DNA of 64,000 nucleotides from Mesorhizobium plurifarium (GCA_000824785.1 CCNB01000004.1:110563-174562); one strand, 5' to 3'; positions 46,518 to 55,468 are shown, counted from the stretch's first letter. The notes: a model not told the origin generated them from the letters alone. Translations and numbers: made by a program.

Positions 46518-46721
46518 TTAAGCCAGATCGATGTCGAGAATGGCCATCGAGAAATTATAGTCGCCGTCGTCCTCATCCTTGAAGACGATGCCGAGGAACT
46601 CGTCGCCGACATAGACTTCGGCCGAGTCTTCCTTGCGCGGACGCGCCTTCACCTGCAGCTTGGGGTTCTGGAAGACGCGCTTGAAATAGGCGTCCAGCTT
46701 TCTGATCTCGTCAGGCTTCAA
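46518..46721 (-). CDS. DUF3126 family protein
   Basis: A 67-residue protein with the family pattern KPDEIRKLDAYFKRVF, then VKARPRKEDSAEVYVGDEFLGI and an acidic, aromatic end (DEDDGDYNFSMAILDIDL). The start is a TTG at 46721 with GGAGAAG correctly spaced; the upstream arginine-rich frame is not credible. Function is unknown; it is common in alphaproteobacteria and here sits downstream of cysE. Confidence 0.82.
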   Translation of the reverse strand: MKPDEIRKLDAYFKRVFQNPKLQVKARPRKEDSAEVYVGDEFLGIVFKDEDDGDYNFSMAILDIDLA

Positions 46722-46816
46722 AAATCTTCTCCGAAATGTCGGCCTCGTTCGATGGAACGCGCTTCTGACACGCCAACGATGGCCATGTAAAGGCAAGCCG
46801 GGACAATTGCATAGGA

Positions 46817-46841
46817 CAAAAGCGGCCGAACCTAGCGGCCG
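46817..46841 (-). terminator. Possible terminator after cysE
   Basis: On the minus strand CGGCCG-CTAGGTT-CGGCCG is followed by CTTTTG, 30 bp after the cysE stop. The stem is short and the T run is only four bases. Confidence 0.35.
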
Positions 46842-46871
46842 GATTTCGGCGGTTTCCGAGGATGGCGGAGG

Positions 46872-47720
46872 TCAGATGTCGAAGCTGACCACGTGGTCCA
46901 TGCTCTGCGACGGCAGAAGCTGGTCCATCTGCCGCGAAGGCTGGTCGCAACCTGTCTCGCCGACGACGCGCGCGGGCACCCCGGCGACCGTCTTGTTGTG
47001 CGGCACGGGCGACAGCACCACCGAGCCGGCCGCGATCTTGGAGCAATGGCCGATCTCGATATTGCCGAGGATCTTGGCGCCGGCGCCGATCAGCACGCCG
47101 CGGCGGATCTTCGGGTGGCGGTCGCCATTGGCCTTGCCGGTGCCGCCCAAAGTCACGCCATGGAGGATCGAGACATCATCCTCGATAACGGCCGTCTGGC
47201 CGACGACCAGGCCCGTGGCATGGTCGAGGAAGATGCCCTTGCCGATGCGGGCGGCCGGATTGATGTCGGTCTGGAACACCGAAGACGAGCGGCTCTGCAG
47301 GTAGAGCGCGAAGTCCCTGCGGCCTTGGTTCCACAGCCAATGCGCCAGCCGGTGCGTCTGGATGGCGTGAAAACCCTTGAAATAGAGAACCGGCATGATG
47401 AAGCGGTCGCAGGCCGGGTCGCGGTCGTAATACGCCTGGATGTCGACGCGAACCGTCGAGCTCCACTCCGGATCGTCGTCCAGCATCGCCTTGAAGGTCT
47501 GGCGGATGAGGTCGGAACCGATATCCTGATGCGCCAGGCGCTCGGCCAGCCGGTGGATCACAGCCTCTTCCAGGCTGTCCTGGTTGAGAATGGTCGAATA
47601 GAGGAAGGCCGCGAGCAGCGGATCGCGGTTCACCGCCTCCATCGCCTCGTCGCGGATCGACCGCCAGATCGGGTCGACCGGCTGCACCATGCTGGGGCGG
47701 GCAATCGTAACGCTGTTCAT
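46872..47720 (-). CDS. cysE: Serine O-acetyltransferase
   Basis: A 282-residue enzyme that makes O-acetylserine from serine and acetyl-CoA, the first step of cysteine synthesis. It has the N-terminal SATase helical domain (IWRSIRDEAMEAVNRDPLLA) and the left-handed beta-helix hexapeptide repeats around ATGLVVGQTAVIEDDVSILHGVTLGGTGK. The ATG at 47720 has GGAGAG six bases upstream, preferred to a frame opening 69 bp earlier. Feedback by cysteine is typical of the family and would act through the C-terminal tail. Confidence 0.95.
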   Translation of the reverse strand: MNSVTIARPSMVQPVDPIWRSIRDEAMEAVNRDPLLAAFLYSTILNQDSLEEAVIHRLAERLAHQDIGSDLIRQTFKAMLDDDPEWSSTVRVDIQAYYDRDPACDRFIMPVLYFKGFHAIQTHRLAHWLWNQGRRDFALYLQSRSSSVFQTDINPAARIGKGIFLDHATGLVVGQTAVIEDDVSILHGVTLGGTGKANGDRHPKIRRGVLIGAGAKILGNIEIGHCSKIAAGSVVLSPVPHNKTVAGVPARVVGETGCDQPSRQMDQLLPSQSMDHVVSFDI

Positions 47721-47841
47721 CGACGCTCTCCGGCCTTGCTCATTCTCCGGCGGCACATATAGGCCAGATCGTAGCACGGTTGAACTCAATTTTCCTTAGT
47801 GCTTTGTCAAATGGACCTGGTTCACGCAAATTCAAGCGACG

Positions 47842-48447
47842 ATGGAAAACGAACCCTTGATCGACGAAACGCTGAAAAGCGAGCTTGCGGCGCTCTACCA
47901 GGCCGCGGATCGCCACTATCACGGCTTGGCCCATATCGACGCGATGCTGGCGCTGGCAAGGGAATACCGGCACCTTCTCGATGATCCGCAGGCGGTTGAA
48001 GCGGCAATCTGGTTCCACGACGCCATCTATGACAGCCGCGCCAAGGACAATGAGGCAAAAAGCGCCGAATTGGCCGAGAAAAGGCTCGCCGGGCGCGTCG
48101 CTCCCCATCGCCTGGCCCGCATCGCGGCAATGATCAACGCCACCGCCACGCATCAACTGCCGCCCTTCCGGGACAAGGGCGCGCTCAGCGATGCGGCTTT
48201 TTTGCTCGACATGGATCTGGCGATCCTCGGCGCCGAACCGGCGGTCTTCGATGCTTACGAGAAGGCGGTCCGGCTGGAATATGGCTGGGTCGAGGAGCCG
48301 ATGTGGCGCGCCGGCCGCTCGGCCGTCCTGCAGAATTTCCTCGCCCGGTCGCATATTTTCTACACGCAAGCGTTCCGCGACAGGTTCGAGGCACACGCCA
48401 GAAAGAACCTGAGCCGATCGCTGCAGGCTCTGCAAAATCCGGCCTGA
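47842..48447 (+). CDS. HD-domain metal-dependent phosphohydrolase-like protein
   Basis: A 201-residue cytoplasmic protein. The metal-binding HD motif is in AIWFHDAIYD; the upstream YHGLAHI and downstream NATATHQLP and LLDMDLAILG supply further ligands. Such proteins hydrolyse phosphate esters or nucleotides, but the substrate is not known. It ends four bases before the convergent LysR gene. Confidence 0.8.
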   Translation: MENEPLIDETLKSELAALYQAADRHYHGLAHIDAMLALAREYRHLLDDPQAVEAAIWFHDAIYDSRAKDNEAKSAELAEKRLAGRVAPHRLARIAAMINATATHQLPPFRDKGALSDAAFLLDMDLAILGAEPAVFDAYEKAVRLEYGWVEEPMWRAGRSAVLQNFLARSHIFYTQAFRDRFEAHARKNLSRSLQALQNPA

Positions 48448-48451
48448 TCGA

Positions 48452-49390
48452 TCAAGGACGGACTGCCGGATCGCGCGTCGTCCCGGATTTCGTCGCCCGC
48501 GCCGGGTCGAAGAGCGCCTCGAGAAAGGCTTGGACCAGCAAACTCTGGGCATCGGCCTTGCGGTAGGCGACGCGGTGGACGGAGCTGAATGCGTAGGCTC
48601 TCGGCCGGATCGCCCGCATTTCGCCCTTTGCCACCCATGGATCCGCGAAATGGCAAGGCAGGAAGCCGATGAAGTTGCCCGAAAGGATCAGCATCAATTG
48701 TGCCTCCATATGGACCACGGACGCGCTCGCGCGCGGATGGCCGACAAGATAGAGGTCGTCGAAATGCCGGTAGCTGCGGACAGAAAAACGGGCGGTGTCG
48801 ATAGCCGCCTTGTCGATCGTTGAATCCGGCACGGCAAATAGAGGGTGGCGCCGCCCGCAGTAGAGGAGATGCGGCTCTCCGCAATAATCGCGGTAGACGA
48901 CGCCCGGCGCCTTTTGTGACAGCGGTCCGATGACAACGTCCCGGCCACCGTCCGCGACCTGTTGTTCGAGCTCGGATGGCGTGCCCACCGTCAGGTCGAT
49001 GAAAACATCGGAATCCGGTCCCATGAAGCGGCTGAGGGCATGTTGGATGCCGAGCTCCGCGCTGGTGAACACGCCGTCGGAGGTGCCGAGCCGCAATCGC
49101 CCCGACAGGCTGCCGCTGGCCGCACTGATGCGATGCCCGAAATCGTCAAGGTCGCGAAACAGCTTCTGCGCGGCATCGTAGGTGGCTCGGCCGACCTCGG
49201 TCAGCCGGAATTGCTTGCGCCCGCGATGGCAGAGCTGCGCGCCAATGCGCTTTTCCAGCTCGGCCAGATGCGTGCTCAGCGTCGGCTGCGACAGATTGAG
49301 CGTGATCTGGGCGGCCGCGAAACCGCCGCAGTCGGCCAGCGCCACGAAGACGCGAAGCAGGCGGATATCGATATTGTCCAGCCGGCGCAT
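48452..49390 (-). CDS. LysR-family transcriptional regulator
   Basis: A 312-residue regulator. The N-terminal winged helix is LRVFVALADCGGFAAAQITL, then LNLSQPTLSTHLAELEKRIG; the C-terminal part is the periplasmic-binding-protein-like inducer domain. It is divergent from the SsuABC-like operon (119-bp gap), the probable target. The dyad ATCGA-N6-TCGAT in the gap could be its binding site. Confidence 0.93.
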   Translation of the reverse strand: MRRLDNIDIRLLRVFVALADCGGFAAAQITLNLSQPTLSTHLAELEKRIGAQLCHRGRKQFRLTEVGRATYDAAQKLFRDLDDFGHRISAASGSLSGRLRLGTSDGVFTSAELGIQHALSRFMGPDSDVFIDLTVGTPSELEQQVADGGRDVVIGPLSQKAPGVVYRDYCGEPHLLYCGRRHPLFAVPDSTIDKAAIDTARFSVRSYRHFDDLYLVGHPRASASVVHMEAQLMLILSGNFIGFLPCHFADPWVAKGEMRAIRPRAYAFSSVHRVAYRKADAQSLLVQAFLEALFDPARATKSGTTRDPAVRP

Positions 49391-49408
49391 GCCACTCCCC
49401 TCGGCTAC

Positions 49409-49424
49409 ATCGACATTCTTCGAT
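49409..49424. promoter_or_regulatory. Candidate LysR operator between divergent genes
   Basis: ATCGA-CATTCT-TCGAT (49409-49424) is a perfect 5-bp dyad in an A+T-richer stretch, located 19 bp before the LysR ATG and about 85 bp before the operon ATG. LysR sites are typically short interrupted dyads; the assignment is positional. Confidence 0.4.
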
Positions 49425-49509
49425 ATATGCTTCTAAATAAACTCATTTACATCAATGTTGAAAGCCGCGAGCCTGCGCAAAACAAAACACAAAACATTGG
49501 GGAACAATC

Positions 49510-50502
49510 ATGAAATCATCCAAGGCCTTCGCCTTGTCCGCCGCGCTCGTACTCGCCGGCGCGCAATCCGCCTTCAGCGCCGACCAGATCCGCATCCTGG
49601 CGCCCACATGGTTGGGATTCGCACCCGTCCACATTGCGTCCGACCTTGGCTGTTTCGCCAAGAAGGATCTCGATGTCAGCATCAAGTTCGAAGACGACCT
49701 GACGAACGTCATGGCGGCGATGGCGCGCGGCGACATCGAACTGCAGATGCGTTCGGTCGGCGAATATCAGGGCCGGCCGCGCGATGCCTCGACCCCCGGG
49801 ATCATCATCGGCACGATCGATGAATCGGTTGGCGGCGACGGCGTGATCACCGACGACAACGTCAAGTCGGTGGCCGACCTCAAGGGCAAGGTGGTGGCCG
49901 CGGAGCCCAATATTCCCGCGCGCCTGCTGCTGCAGATGGAGCTGAAGCAGGCGGGCCTGTCGCTGAAAGACCTTCAGATCAAGGATATCGCGTCCGCCGA
50001 CACCGGCGCGGTGTTCGTCGATCCCTCGATCGCCGCGATCGCCACCTATGAGCCGTTCATGTCGCAGGCGCTCAAGGCCTCGACCCGACCGGGCGCGCGC
50101 ATGCTGATCTCATCCAAGGATCATCGCGGCATCATCATCGACGCGATCATCGTGCGCAACGATGATCTCAAGGCCAACGCGGACAAATATGCCCGTTTCC
50201 TCGGCTGCATCTATGAAGCCGTCGATTTCATCAAGGCCGAGCCGGACAAGTTCGCCGAGATGGCGTCCAAGCATTTCGGGCTGACGCCGGATGAGGTGAA
50301 GGGGATCGTCAACGGCTCGCTCTCCTACACCACGCTTTCCGAGTCGCTCGCCTATATGGGCAAGCCGGGCGAGAAAGGCACCCTGCACGGCATCTTCGAC
50401 ACCGTCATGCAGCTCAACCTGGAAAACGGCGCCGCCGACAACAAGCTGATCGCCGCCGATCAGATCGACAACTCGGTGATCAACAAAGTGCCTGCGAAGT
50501 AG
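49510..50502 (+). CDS. ABC transporter substrate-binding protein (NMT1/SsuA-like)
   Basis: A 330-residue periplasmic protein with a Sec signal (MKSSKAFALSAALVLAGAQ, cleaved after AFS). The mature N-terminus IRILAPTWLGFAPVHIASDLG, then MAAMARGDIELQMRS and VADLKGKVVAAEP, are typical of NMT1/SsuA-like proteins, which bind sulfonates, taurine, guanidino or heterocyclic compounds. GGGGAAC lies before the ATG. It is the first gene of a seven-gene operon whose enzymes suggest a nitrogen-rich substrate. Confidence 0.9.
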   Translation: MKSSKAFALSAALVLAGAQSAFSADQIRILAPTWLGFAPVHIASDLGCFAKKDLDVSIKFEDDLTNVMAAMARGDIELQMRSVGEYQGRPRDASTPGIIIGTIDESVGGDGVITDDNVKSVADLKGKVVAAEPNIPARLLLQMELKQAGLSLKDLQIKDIASADTGAVFVDPSIAAIATYEPFMSQALKASTRPGARMLISSKDHRGIIIDAIIVRNDDLKANADKYARFLGCIYEAVDFIKAEPDKFAEMASKHFGLTPDEVKGIVNGSLSYTTLSESLAYMGKPGEKGTLHGIFDTVMQLNLENGAADNKLIAADQIDNSVINKVPAK

Positions 50503-50552
50503 GTCTTCCGATACGCGCCGCAGCCTCCCCCATCACCCCAGGGATAGCGATT

Positions 50553-51335
50553 TTGTTCAGCAATCTGTTCGTCTTCCGCGGCCGTGTTGCGCCGATGGTG
50601 GAACTTTCGGTCGGCATCGCCGCGGCTTTCCTGGTGGTGGCGGCCTGGGAGGCGGCCGCGCGCTCCGGCATCATCGCGCCGCAATTCCTGCCCTCGCCCA
50701 CCCGCGTGGTCGCCGCCCTGTGGACGATGCTGACCGAACAGAACCTCGTCTGGCACGTTGCCGTGTCGACCGCTCGCGTCTGGATCGCGTTCCTGCTGGC
50801 GGCGGCGATGGCGATCCCGATCGGCATCATGATGAGCTCCTATCGCATCATCGGCGCCGCGCTGGAGCCGATGATCGACTTCATCCGCTACCTCCCGGTC
50901 CCGGCGCTGGTGCCGTTGTCGATAATCTGGTTCGGCGTCGGCGAGGAAACCAAGGTCTTCCTGTTGTGGCTGGGCACATTCTTCCAGCTCGTGCTGCTGG
51001 TGGCCGACGACATGCGGCGGGTGCCGCAAGAATTCGTCGAGGTGGCCCGCACCGTCGGCGCCAACTCGCGGCAGGTGATGACGGACGTCGCCCTGCGCTG
51101 GATGGGACCGACGCTCATCGACAACCTGCGCATCACGCTCGGCTGGTGCTGGACCTACCTGATCATCGCCGAGATCGTCGCCGCCGATTCCGGCATCGGC
51201 TACGTGATCTGGACGGCGCGCCGCTTCGTCAAGACGCCCGAGGTCATGGCCGGAGTCGTGGTCATCGGGCTGATCGGCCTCGTCACCGACCAGTTGCTTC
51301 GCCTGCTTCACCGCCGGCTGTTCCGGTATCTGTGA
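50553..51335 (+). CDS. ABC transporter permease (SsuC-like)
   Basis: A 260-residue inner-membrane permease with about six helices. The coupling loop is in EFVEVARTVGANSRQVMTDVALRW. The start is a TTG at 50553 with AGGGATAG upstream; the first ATG is 42 bp further. It is the membrane partner of the binding protein and ATPase on either side. Confidence 0.9.
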   Translation: MFSNLFVFRGRVAPMVELSVGIAAAFLVVAAWEAAARSGIIAPQFLPSPTRVVAALWTMLTEQNLVWHVAVSTARVWIAFLLAAAMAIPIGIMMSSYRIIGAALEPMIDFIRYLPVPALVPLSIIWFGVGEETKVFLLWLGTFFQLVLLVADDMRRVPQEFVEVARTVGANSRQVMTDVALRWMGPTLIDNLRITLGWCWTYLIIAEIVAADSGIGYVIWTARRFVKTPEVMAGVVVIGLIGLVTDQLLRLLHRRLFRYL

Positions 51336-51345
51336 GGGCACGACG

Positions 51346-52116
51346 ATGAGCGCATATGTCCAGTTCGCCGATACGGCGAAGTCTTTCGGCCCTGTCGAAG
51401 TGGTGCGGAAAACCAATCTAGGCCTAGAGCGCAACTCGCTGGTCGTCTTTCTCGGCCCGTCGGGCTGCGGCAAGACCACGCTGATGAGGATGGTCGGCGG
51501 GCTCGACGAACCAACCTCCGGCTCCATCCTGCTTGGCGGCGAGAAGGTCGTGCGGCCCGACCGGCGGCGCGGCATGGTGTTCCAGTCCTACTCGTCCTTC
51601 CCCTGGCTGACGGTCGAACGCAACATCGCCTTCGGCATGCGCTACCGCAACGACATCACGTCGGCGCAAAAGTCGGAGCGCACACGCCATTATCTGGACC
51701 TGTTCGGCCTTGCGGATTTTGCCGCTTCCTATCCGAACCGGATTTCAGGCGGCATGCGCCAGCGTGTCGCCATCGCGCGCACGCTTGCCGCCGGCTCCGA
51801 CGTGCTCCTCATGGACGAGCCTTTCGGCGCTCTCGACGCGCTGACGCGCGAGCGTCTGCAGGTCGAATTGCGGCTGATCCAGATCCGCGAGGAAAAGACC
51901 GTCATCTTCGTCACTCACGACGTCGAGGAAGCGGTGTTCCTGGCCGATCGGATCATCCTGTTCTCGCGCCGGCCCGCCTCGGTGGTCGCCGATATCGACG
52001 TGGCGGCCGAGCTCGGGCCGCAGCGGCCGCTGGAAATCCGCGAAACGCAGAAGTTCTTCGAGCTGCGCAACAAGGTGCTGCATCTGATCCGCAACGAAAC
52101 CGGGACAGCGGTATGA
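51346..52116 (+). CDS. ABC transporter ATP-binding protein (SsuB-like)
   Basis: A 256-residue ATPase. Walker A is GPSGCGKTT, the signature ISGGMRQRVAIARTLA, Walker B VLLMDEPFGALDA and the His loop is in FVTHDVEEAVF. Its stop overlaps the first dehydrogenase gene as ATGA. Confidence 0.93.
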   Translation: MSAYVQFADTAKSFGPVEVVRKTNLGLERNSLVVFLGPSGCGKTTLMRMVGGLDEPTSGSILLGGEKVVRPDRRRGMVFQSYSSFPWLTVERNIAFGMRYRNDITSAQKSERTRHYLDLFGLADFAASYPNRISGGMRQRVAIARTLAAGSDVLLMDEPFGALDALTRERLQVELRLIQIREEKTVIFVTHDVEEAVFLADRIILFSRRPASVVADIDVAAELGPQRPLEIRETQKFFELRNKVLHLIRNETGTAV

Positions 52117-52868
52117 GCCTCTCCTTCTCCGGCAGGGTCGTGGTGATCACGGGGGCGAGCCGAGGCATCGGGCTCGGCATAGCGCACCGCTTCGCGCAGG
52201 CCGGCGCCACGCTGCACCTGATCGCCAACGATGCAGCCATCCATGAGCGGGCGCGTGAACTGAATGCCACCGGCGCCGAGGCCGACATTGCCGATCGCGA
52301 GGCGGTTGCGGCGGCGCTCGCCTCCCTCGCCCGCATCGACGTGCTCGTCAACAATGCCGGGCTCGAGCTGATGACGCCGGTCGATGACGCCGGCGACGAC
52401 AATGAGGCTGCGTTCCGCCGCATCGTCGAGATCAATGTGATCGGAACCGCCCTGGTCACGGCGCGAGCCTTGCCGCGCATGCCGGCCGGCGGTTCGATCG
52501 TCAACACGGCCTCGATCTGGGGGCGCGTCGCCGAAGCGAGGTTCGGCGCCTATGTGGCCTCCAAGCACGCCATCATCGGCCTGACGAAAACCTGGGCCAG
52601 GGAGCTCGGCCCGAAAGGCATTCGCGTCAACGCCGTTTGCCCTGGCTGGGTGCGCACGGAGGCTTCCATGCGCTCGCTCGGCCGCATGGCCGAGCACGAC
52701 GGCCGCGGCGAGGCCGAGCTGCTCGACGCGATTGTCGATGGACAGGCGCTGCCCGGTCTCATGGTGCCGGATGACGTCGCCGGCACCTACCTCTTCCTGG
52801 CCTCGGACCTTGCCGCCAACATCACCGGACAATCGCTCGGCGTCGACAGGGGAGAAGTGCCTTGGTAG
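52113..52868 (+). CDS. Short-chain dehydrogenase/reductase, first of a pair
   Basis: A 251-residue NAD(P)-dependent oxidoreductase. The cofactor motif is TGASRGIGLG, the NNAG segment is VNNAGLEL, and the catalytic Ser and YxxxK are in VNTASIWG and AYVASKHAII. It is coupled by ATGA to the ATPase gene and by overlap to the next dehydrogenase gene. It likely oxidises a hydroxyl or reduces a carbonyl of the imported compound. Confidence 0.88.
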   Translation: MSLSFSGRVVVITGASRGIGLGIAHRFAQAGATLHLIANDAAIHERARELNATGAEADIADREAVAAALASLARIDVLVNNAGLELMTPVDDAGDDNEAAFRRIVEINVIGTALVTARALPRMPAGGSIVNTASIWGRVAEARFGAYVASKHAIIGLTKTWARELGPKGIRVNAVCPGWVRTEASMRSLGRMAEHDGRGEAELLDAIVDGQALPGLMVPDDVAGTYLFLASDLAANITGQSLGVDRGEVPW

Positions 52869-53569
52869 CTGCACTGCATGGAAGGCGCGCGCTCGTCACC
52901 GGCGCCGCCAGCGGAATCGGGCGGGCGACGGCGCTGGCGCTGCGGGAAGCCGGCGCCACCGTCATCGGGCTGGATCTGATCGGATCCGAGCGGGACCTGC
53001 CCATCCTTACCTGTGACCTCGCGAGGGAAGGCGATATCGTCGGTGCCGCCGCCGAAGGCGCGCGCCGGCTCGGCGGCTGCGATATACTGGTCAACAATGC
53101 CGGCATCCTTCAGGAAGCACCGCTCGGCCGGATCTCGACTGAACACGTGGACCGCATGTTCGCGGTCAACGTCCGCGGCGCCATCCTGATGACGCGGGAA
53201 ATGCTGCCTCACCTCGCCGATGGTGGCCGCATCATCAACATCGCCTCGGAACTCGCCTATCTCGGCCGCGCCGAGGCTTCGGTCTATTGCGCCACCAAGG
53301 CCGCTTTGCTCGGCCTCACCCGTTCCTGGGCGCGGGAACTCGCGCCGCGCATCCTGGTCAACGCCGTGGCGCCGGGACCGACTGACACCCCGCTGCTGGG
53401 CTTCGACGTCCTCAGCGAGAACCAGCAGGCACAGGAGACTATGCATCCGCTGCGCCGGATAGGCAGGCCTGAGGAAATCGCGTCAGCCGTCGTCTTCCTC
53501 GCTGGTCCTGGCTCGACGTTCTTCACCGGACAATGCCTCGGCGCCAATGGCGGCGCGGCCATGCTTTGA
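52862..53569 (+). CDS. Short-chain dehydrogenase/reductase, second of a pair
   Basis: A 235-residue enzyme with TGAASGIGRATALALREAG, VNNAGIL, INIASELAY and the active-site VYCATKAAL. The start is a TTG overlapping the previous stop by seven bases, with GGGGAGAAG well placed. It is only moderately similar to its neighbour, so the two probably act on successive intermediates or stereoisomers. Confidence 0.85.
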   Translation: MVAALHGRRALVTGAASGIGRATALALREAGATVIGLDLIGSERDLPILTCDLAREGDIVGAAAEGARRLGGCDILVNNAGILQEAPLGRISTEHVDRMFAVNVRGAILMTREMLPHLADGGRIINIASELAYLGRAEASVYCATKAALLGLTRSWARELAPRILVNAVAPGPTDTPLLGFDVLSENQQAQETMHPLRRIGRPEEIASAVVFLAGPGSTFFTGQCLGANGGAAML

Positions 53570-53585
53570 GATGGGAAAGATGATG

Positions 53586-54353
53586 ATGGACAGCGTTTTC
53601 CTGGCCGAGCTGCCTTGGCCCGAAGCCCAAAGAAGGATAGCCGCCGGCGCGCCGATTTTCCTGCCGCTTGGCTCGACCGAGCAGCATGGCCACCATATGG
53701 CGATGAACGTCGATGTCGTGATCCCGACCGCCATTGCCGCGAGTGTGGCGTCGGAAGTGGGAGGCCTCGTCGCGCCGACGATCGCCTACGGCAATCGCTC
53801 GCAGCCGAGAACCGGCGGCGGGCCGGCCTTTCCCGGCACGGTCAACATCACCGCGCACACCTTTTCGCTTCTGGTCAAGGACGTCATCTGCGACCTGCAT
53901 CGTCAGAAGGTACGGCGCATCGTGGTGCTCAACGGCCATTACGAAAACATCGGCCCGTCGATCGAGGGCATCGAACTGGCGCTCGACGCGATCGGTCGCG
54001 ACCGCGCCGCGGACGTGACCATCCTGCGTATCGATCATTGGGAGATGGTACGCGCCGAAACCCTCGCCAGGGTATTTCCCGACGGCTATCCCGGCATCGA
54101 ACTGGAACATGCAAGCGTGATCGAAACCTCGATGATGCTGGCGCTGCGCCCGGAACTCGTCGATCTCGACCGGGCCTTGCATGACGGCCCGGCCCGCTTC
54201 AAGCCCTATGACCGTTATCCTCGCCCAGCCGAAGAAGTGCCGCCCTCGGGCGTGCTGTCGCTCACCGAAGGCTCCTCTGCCGAGAAGGGCCGCTGGCTGC
54301 TGAGCGACTGCGAAACGCGCATCGCCGAAATCGTCAAACGTGAATTCGCCTGA
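53586..54353 (+). CDS. Creatininase-family amidohydrolase
   Basis: A 255-residue cytoplasmic metal hydrolase. Ligand motifs are STEQHGHHMAMNVDVV (Glu, His and Asp) and VVLNGHYENIG; GIELEHASVIETS supplies a further Glu/His. Creatinine amidohydrolase opens a cyclic guanidine; other members cleave formamides and cyclic ketones. Three tandem ATG codons lie at 53580-53588; only the last has GGGAAA at proper distance. It precedes a ureohydrolase gene, which supports a guanidino-type pathway. Confidence 0.85.
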   Translation: MDSVFLAELPWPEAQRRIAAGAPIFLPLGSTEQHGHHMAMNVDVVIPTAIAASVASEVGGLVAPTIAYGNRSQPRTGGGPAFPGTVNITAHTFSLLVKDVICDLHRQKVRRIVVLNGHYENIGPSIEGIELALDAIGRDRAADVTILRIDHWEMVRAETLARVFPDGYPGIELEHASVIETSMMLALRPELVDLDRALHDGPARFKPYDRYPRPAEEVPPSGVLSLTEGSSAEKGRWLLSDCETRIAEIVKREFA

Positions 54354-54354
54354 G

Positions 54355-55332
54355 ATGACCAACACCATGCAGAACAGCTTCCACCAACCCGTCGACGCCG
54401 CGCAGGTGCCGCGCTTTGCCGGACTTTCCACCTTCATGCGGTTGCCGGCCGTGCCGACGGCGAAGGGGCTCGACATCGCGCTTGTCGGGATTCCCTGGGA
54501 CGGCGGCACGACGAACCGGGCCGGCGCCCGCCACGGTCCGCGCGAAATCAGGAACCAGTCGAGCCTGATGCGCCGCGTCCACCACGTCTCGGGAACGGAG
54601 CCGTTCAGCATCGCCAACATTGCCGATGTCGGCGACCTGTCGGTCAATCCCATCAATCTGCTCGACGGGTTGAAGCGCATCGAGGACGGCATTGCGGCCA
54701 TCGTCGCCGAGGGAGCGCTCCCCCTGGCCGCCGGCGGCGATCATCTGACGACGCTGCCGGTGCTGCGCGCGGTGGCCCGCAAGGCGCCGGTCGGCATGAT
54801 CCACTTCGACGCCCATTCCGACACCAACGACCGCTACTTCGGCGACAATCCCTATACGCACGGAACGCCTTTCCGGCGCGCGATCGAGGAAGGCCTTCTC
54901 GACCCCAAGCGGGTCATCCAGATCGGCATCAGAGGTTCGATCTATGAGCCCGGCGAGCACGACTGGGCGAGAGCCCAAGGAATTCGTATCGTCTATATGG
55001 AGGAATTCATCAAACGCGGCGCCGCTTCGGTCATGCAGGAAGCGCGCGATCTCGTCGGCGACAGCCCGACTTATGTGACGTTCGACATCGACTGCATCGA
55101 TCCGTCCATGGCGCCCGGCACCGGCACACCGGAACTCGGCGGCTTCACCACGCGCGAGGCGCAGGAAATGGTCCGCCTGCTGGACGGATTGAATTTCGCC
55201 GGCGCCGATGTCGTCGAGGTCTCGCCTCCGTTCGATCTTGCCGGCATGACGGCGCTGGCCGGCGCGACGATGATGTTCGAGCTGCTGTGCGTCATGGCGA
55301 GATCCCTGGCCGATGGGAGAGCCCGCGCCTAG
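54355..55332 (+). CDS. Agmatinase/arginase-family ureohydrolase
   Basis: A 325-residue manganese (or nickel) enzyme that removes urea from a guanidino compound. The metal-binding motifs are GGDHL, HFDAHSDT and FDIDCIDPSMAPGTGTPE. The latter, with PGTGTPE, matches the agmatinase/guanidinobutyrase group rather than arginase. The ATG at 54355 follows the creatininase-family stop by one base; a GTG at 54340 is an alternative. Because it is co-transcribed with transporter and dehydrogenases, its substrate is probably the imported compound or its product. Confidence 0.88.
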   Translation: MTNTMQNSFHQPVDAAQVPRFAGLSTFMRLPAVPTAKGLDIALVGIPWDGGTTNRAGARHGPREIRNQSSLMRRVHHVSGTEPFSIANIADVGDLSVNPINLLDGLKRIEDGIAAIVAEGALPLAAGGDHLTTLPVLRAVARKAPVGMIHFDAHSDTNDRYFGDNPYTHGTPFRRAIEEGLLDPKRVIQIGIRGSIYEPGEHDWARAQGIRIVYMEEFIKRGAASVMQEARDLVGDSPTYVTFDIDCIDPSMAPGTGTPELGGFTTREAQEMVRLLDGLNFAGADVVEVSPPFDLAGMTALAGATMMFELLCVMARSLADGRARA

Positions 55333-55369
55333 ATGGTTACGGGAAAGCGCGCGGCGCCTTCCGACTAGA

Positions 55370-55412
55370 GCAATTCCAGGAAAAGTGTGAGCGGTTTTCC
55401 GTCCGGAATTGC
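55370..55412. repeat. Hairpin repeat (GCAATTCC...GGAATTGC)
   Basis: GCAATTCC (55370-55377) and GGAATTGC (55405-55412) flank AGGAAAAGTGTGAGCGGTTTTCC. It is the most complete copy of the family in the window. Confidence 0.8.
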
Positions 55413-55427
55413 GTAAAAACAAAGAGA

Positions 55428-55468
55428 TAGAGCGGTTCGCCGTTTCCGTGAAACGGTGAAACGCTCTA
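55428..55468. repeat. Hairpin repeat TAGAGCG...CGCTCTA overlapping the GNAT stop codon
   Basis: Outer arms TAGAGCG (55428-55434) and CGCTCTA (55462-55468) and inner arms CCGTTTC/GAAACGG form a long interrupted stem. The final three bases are the stop codon of the GNAT gene. Confidence 0.75.
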
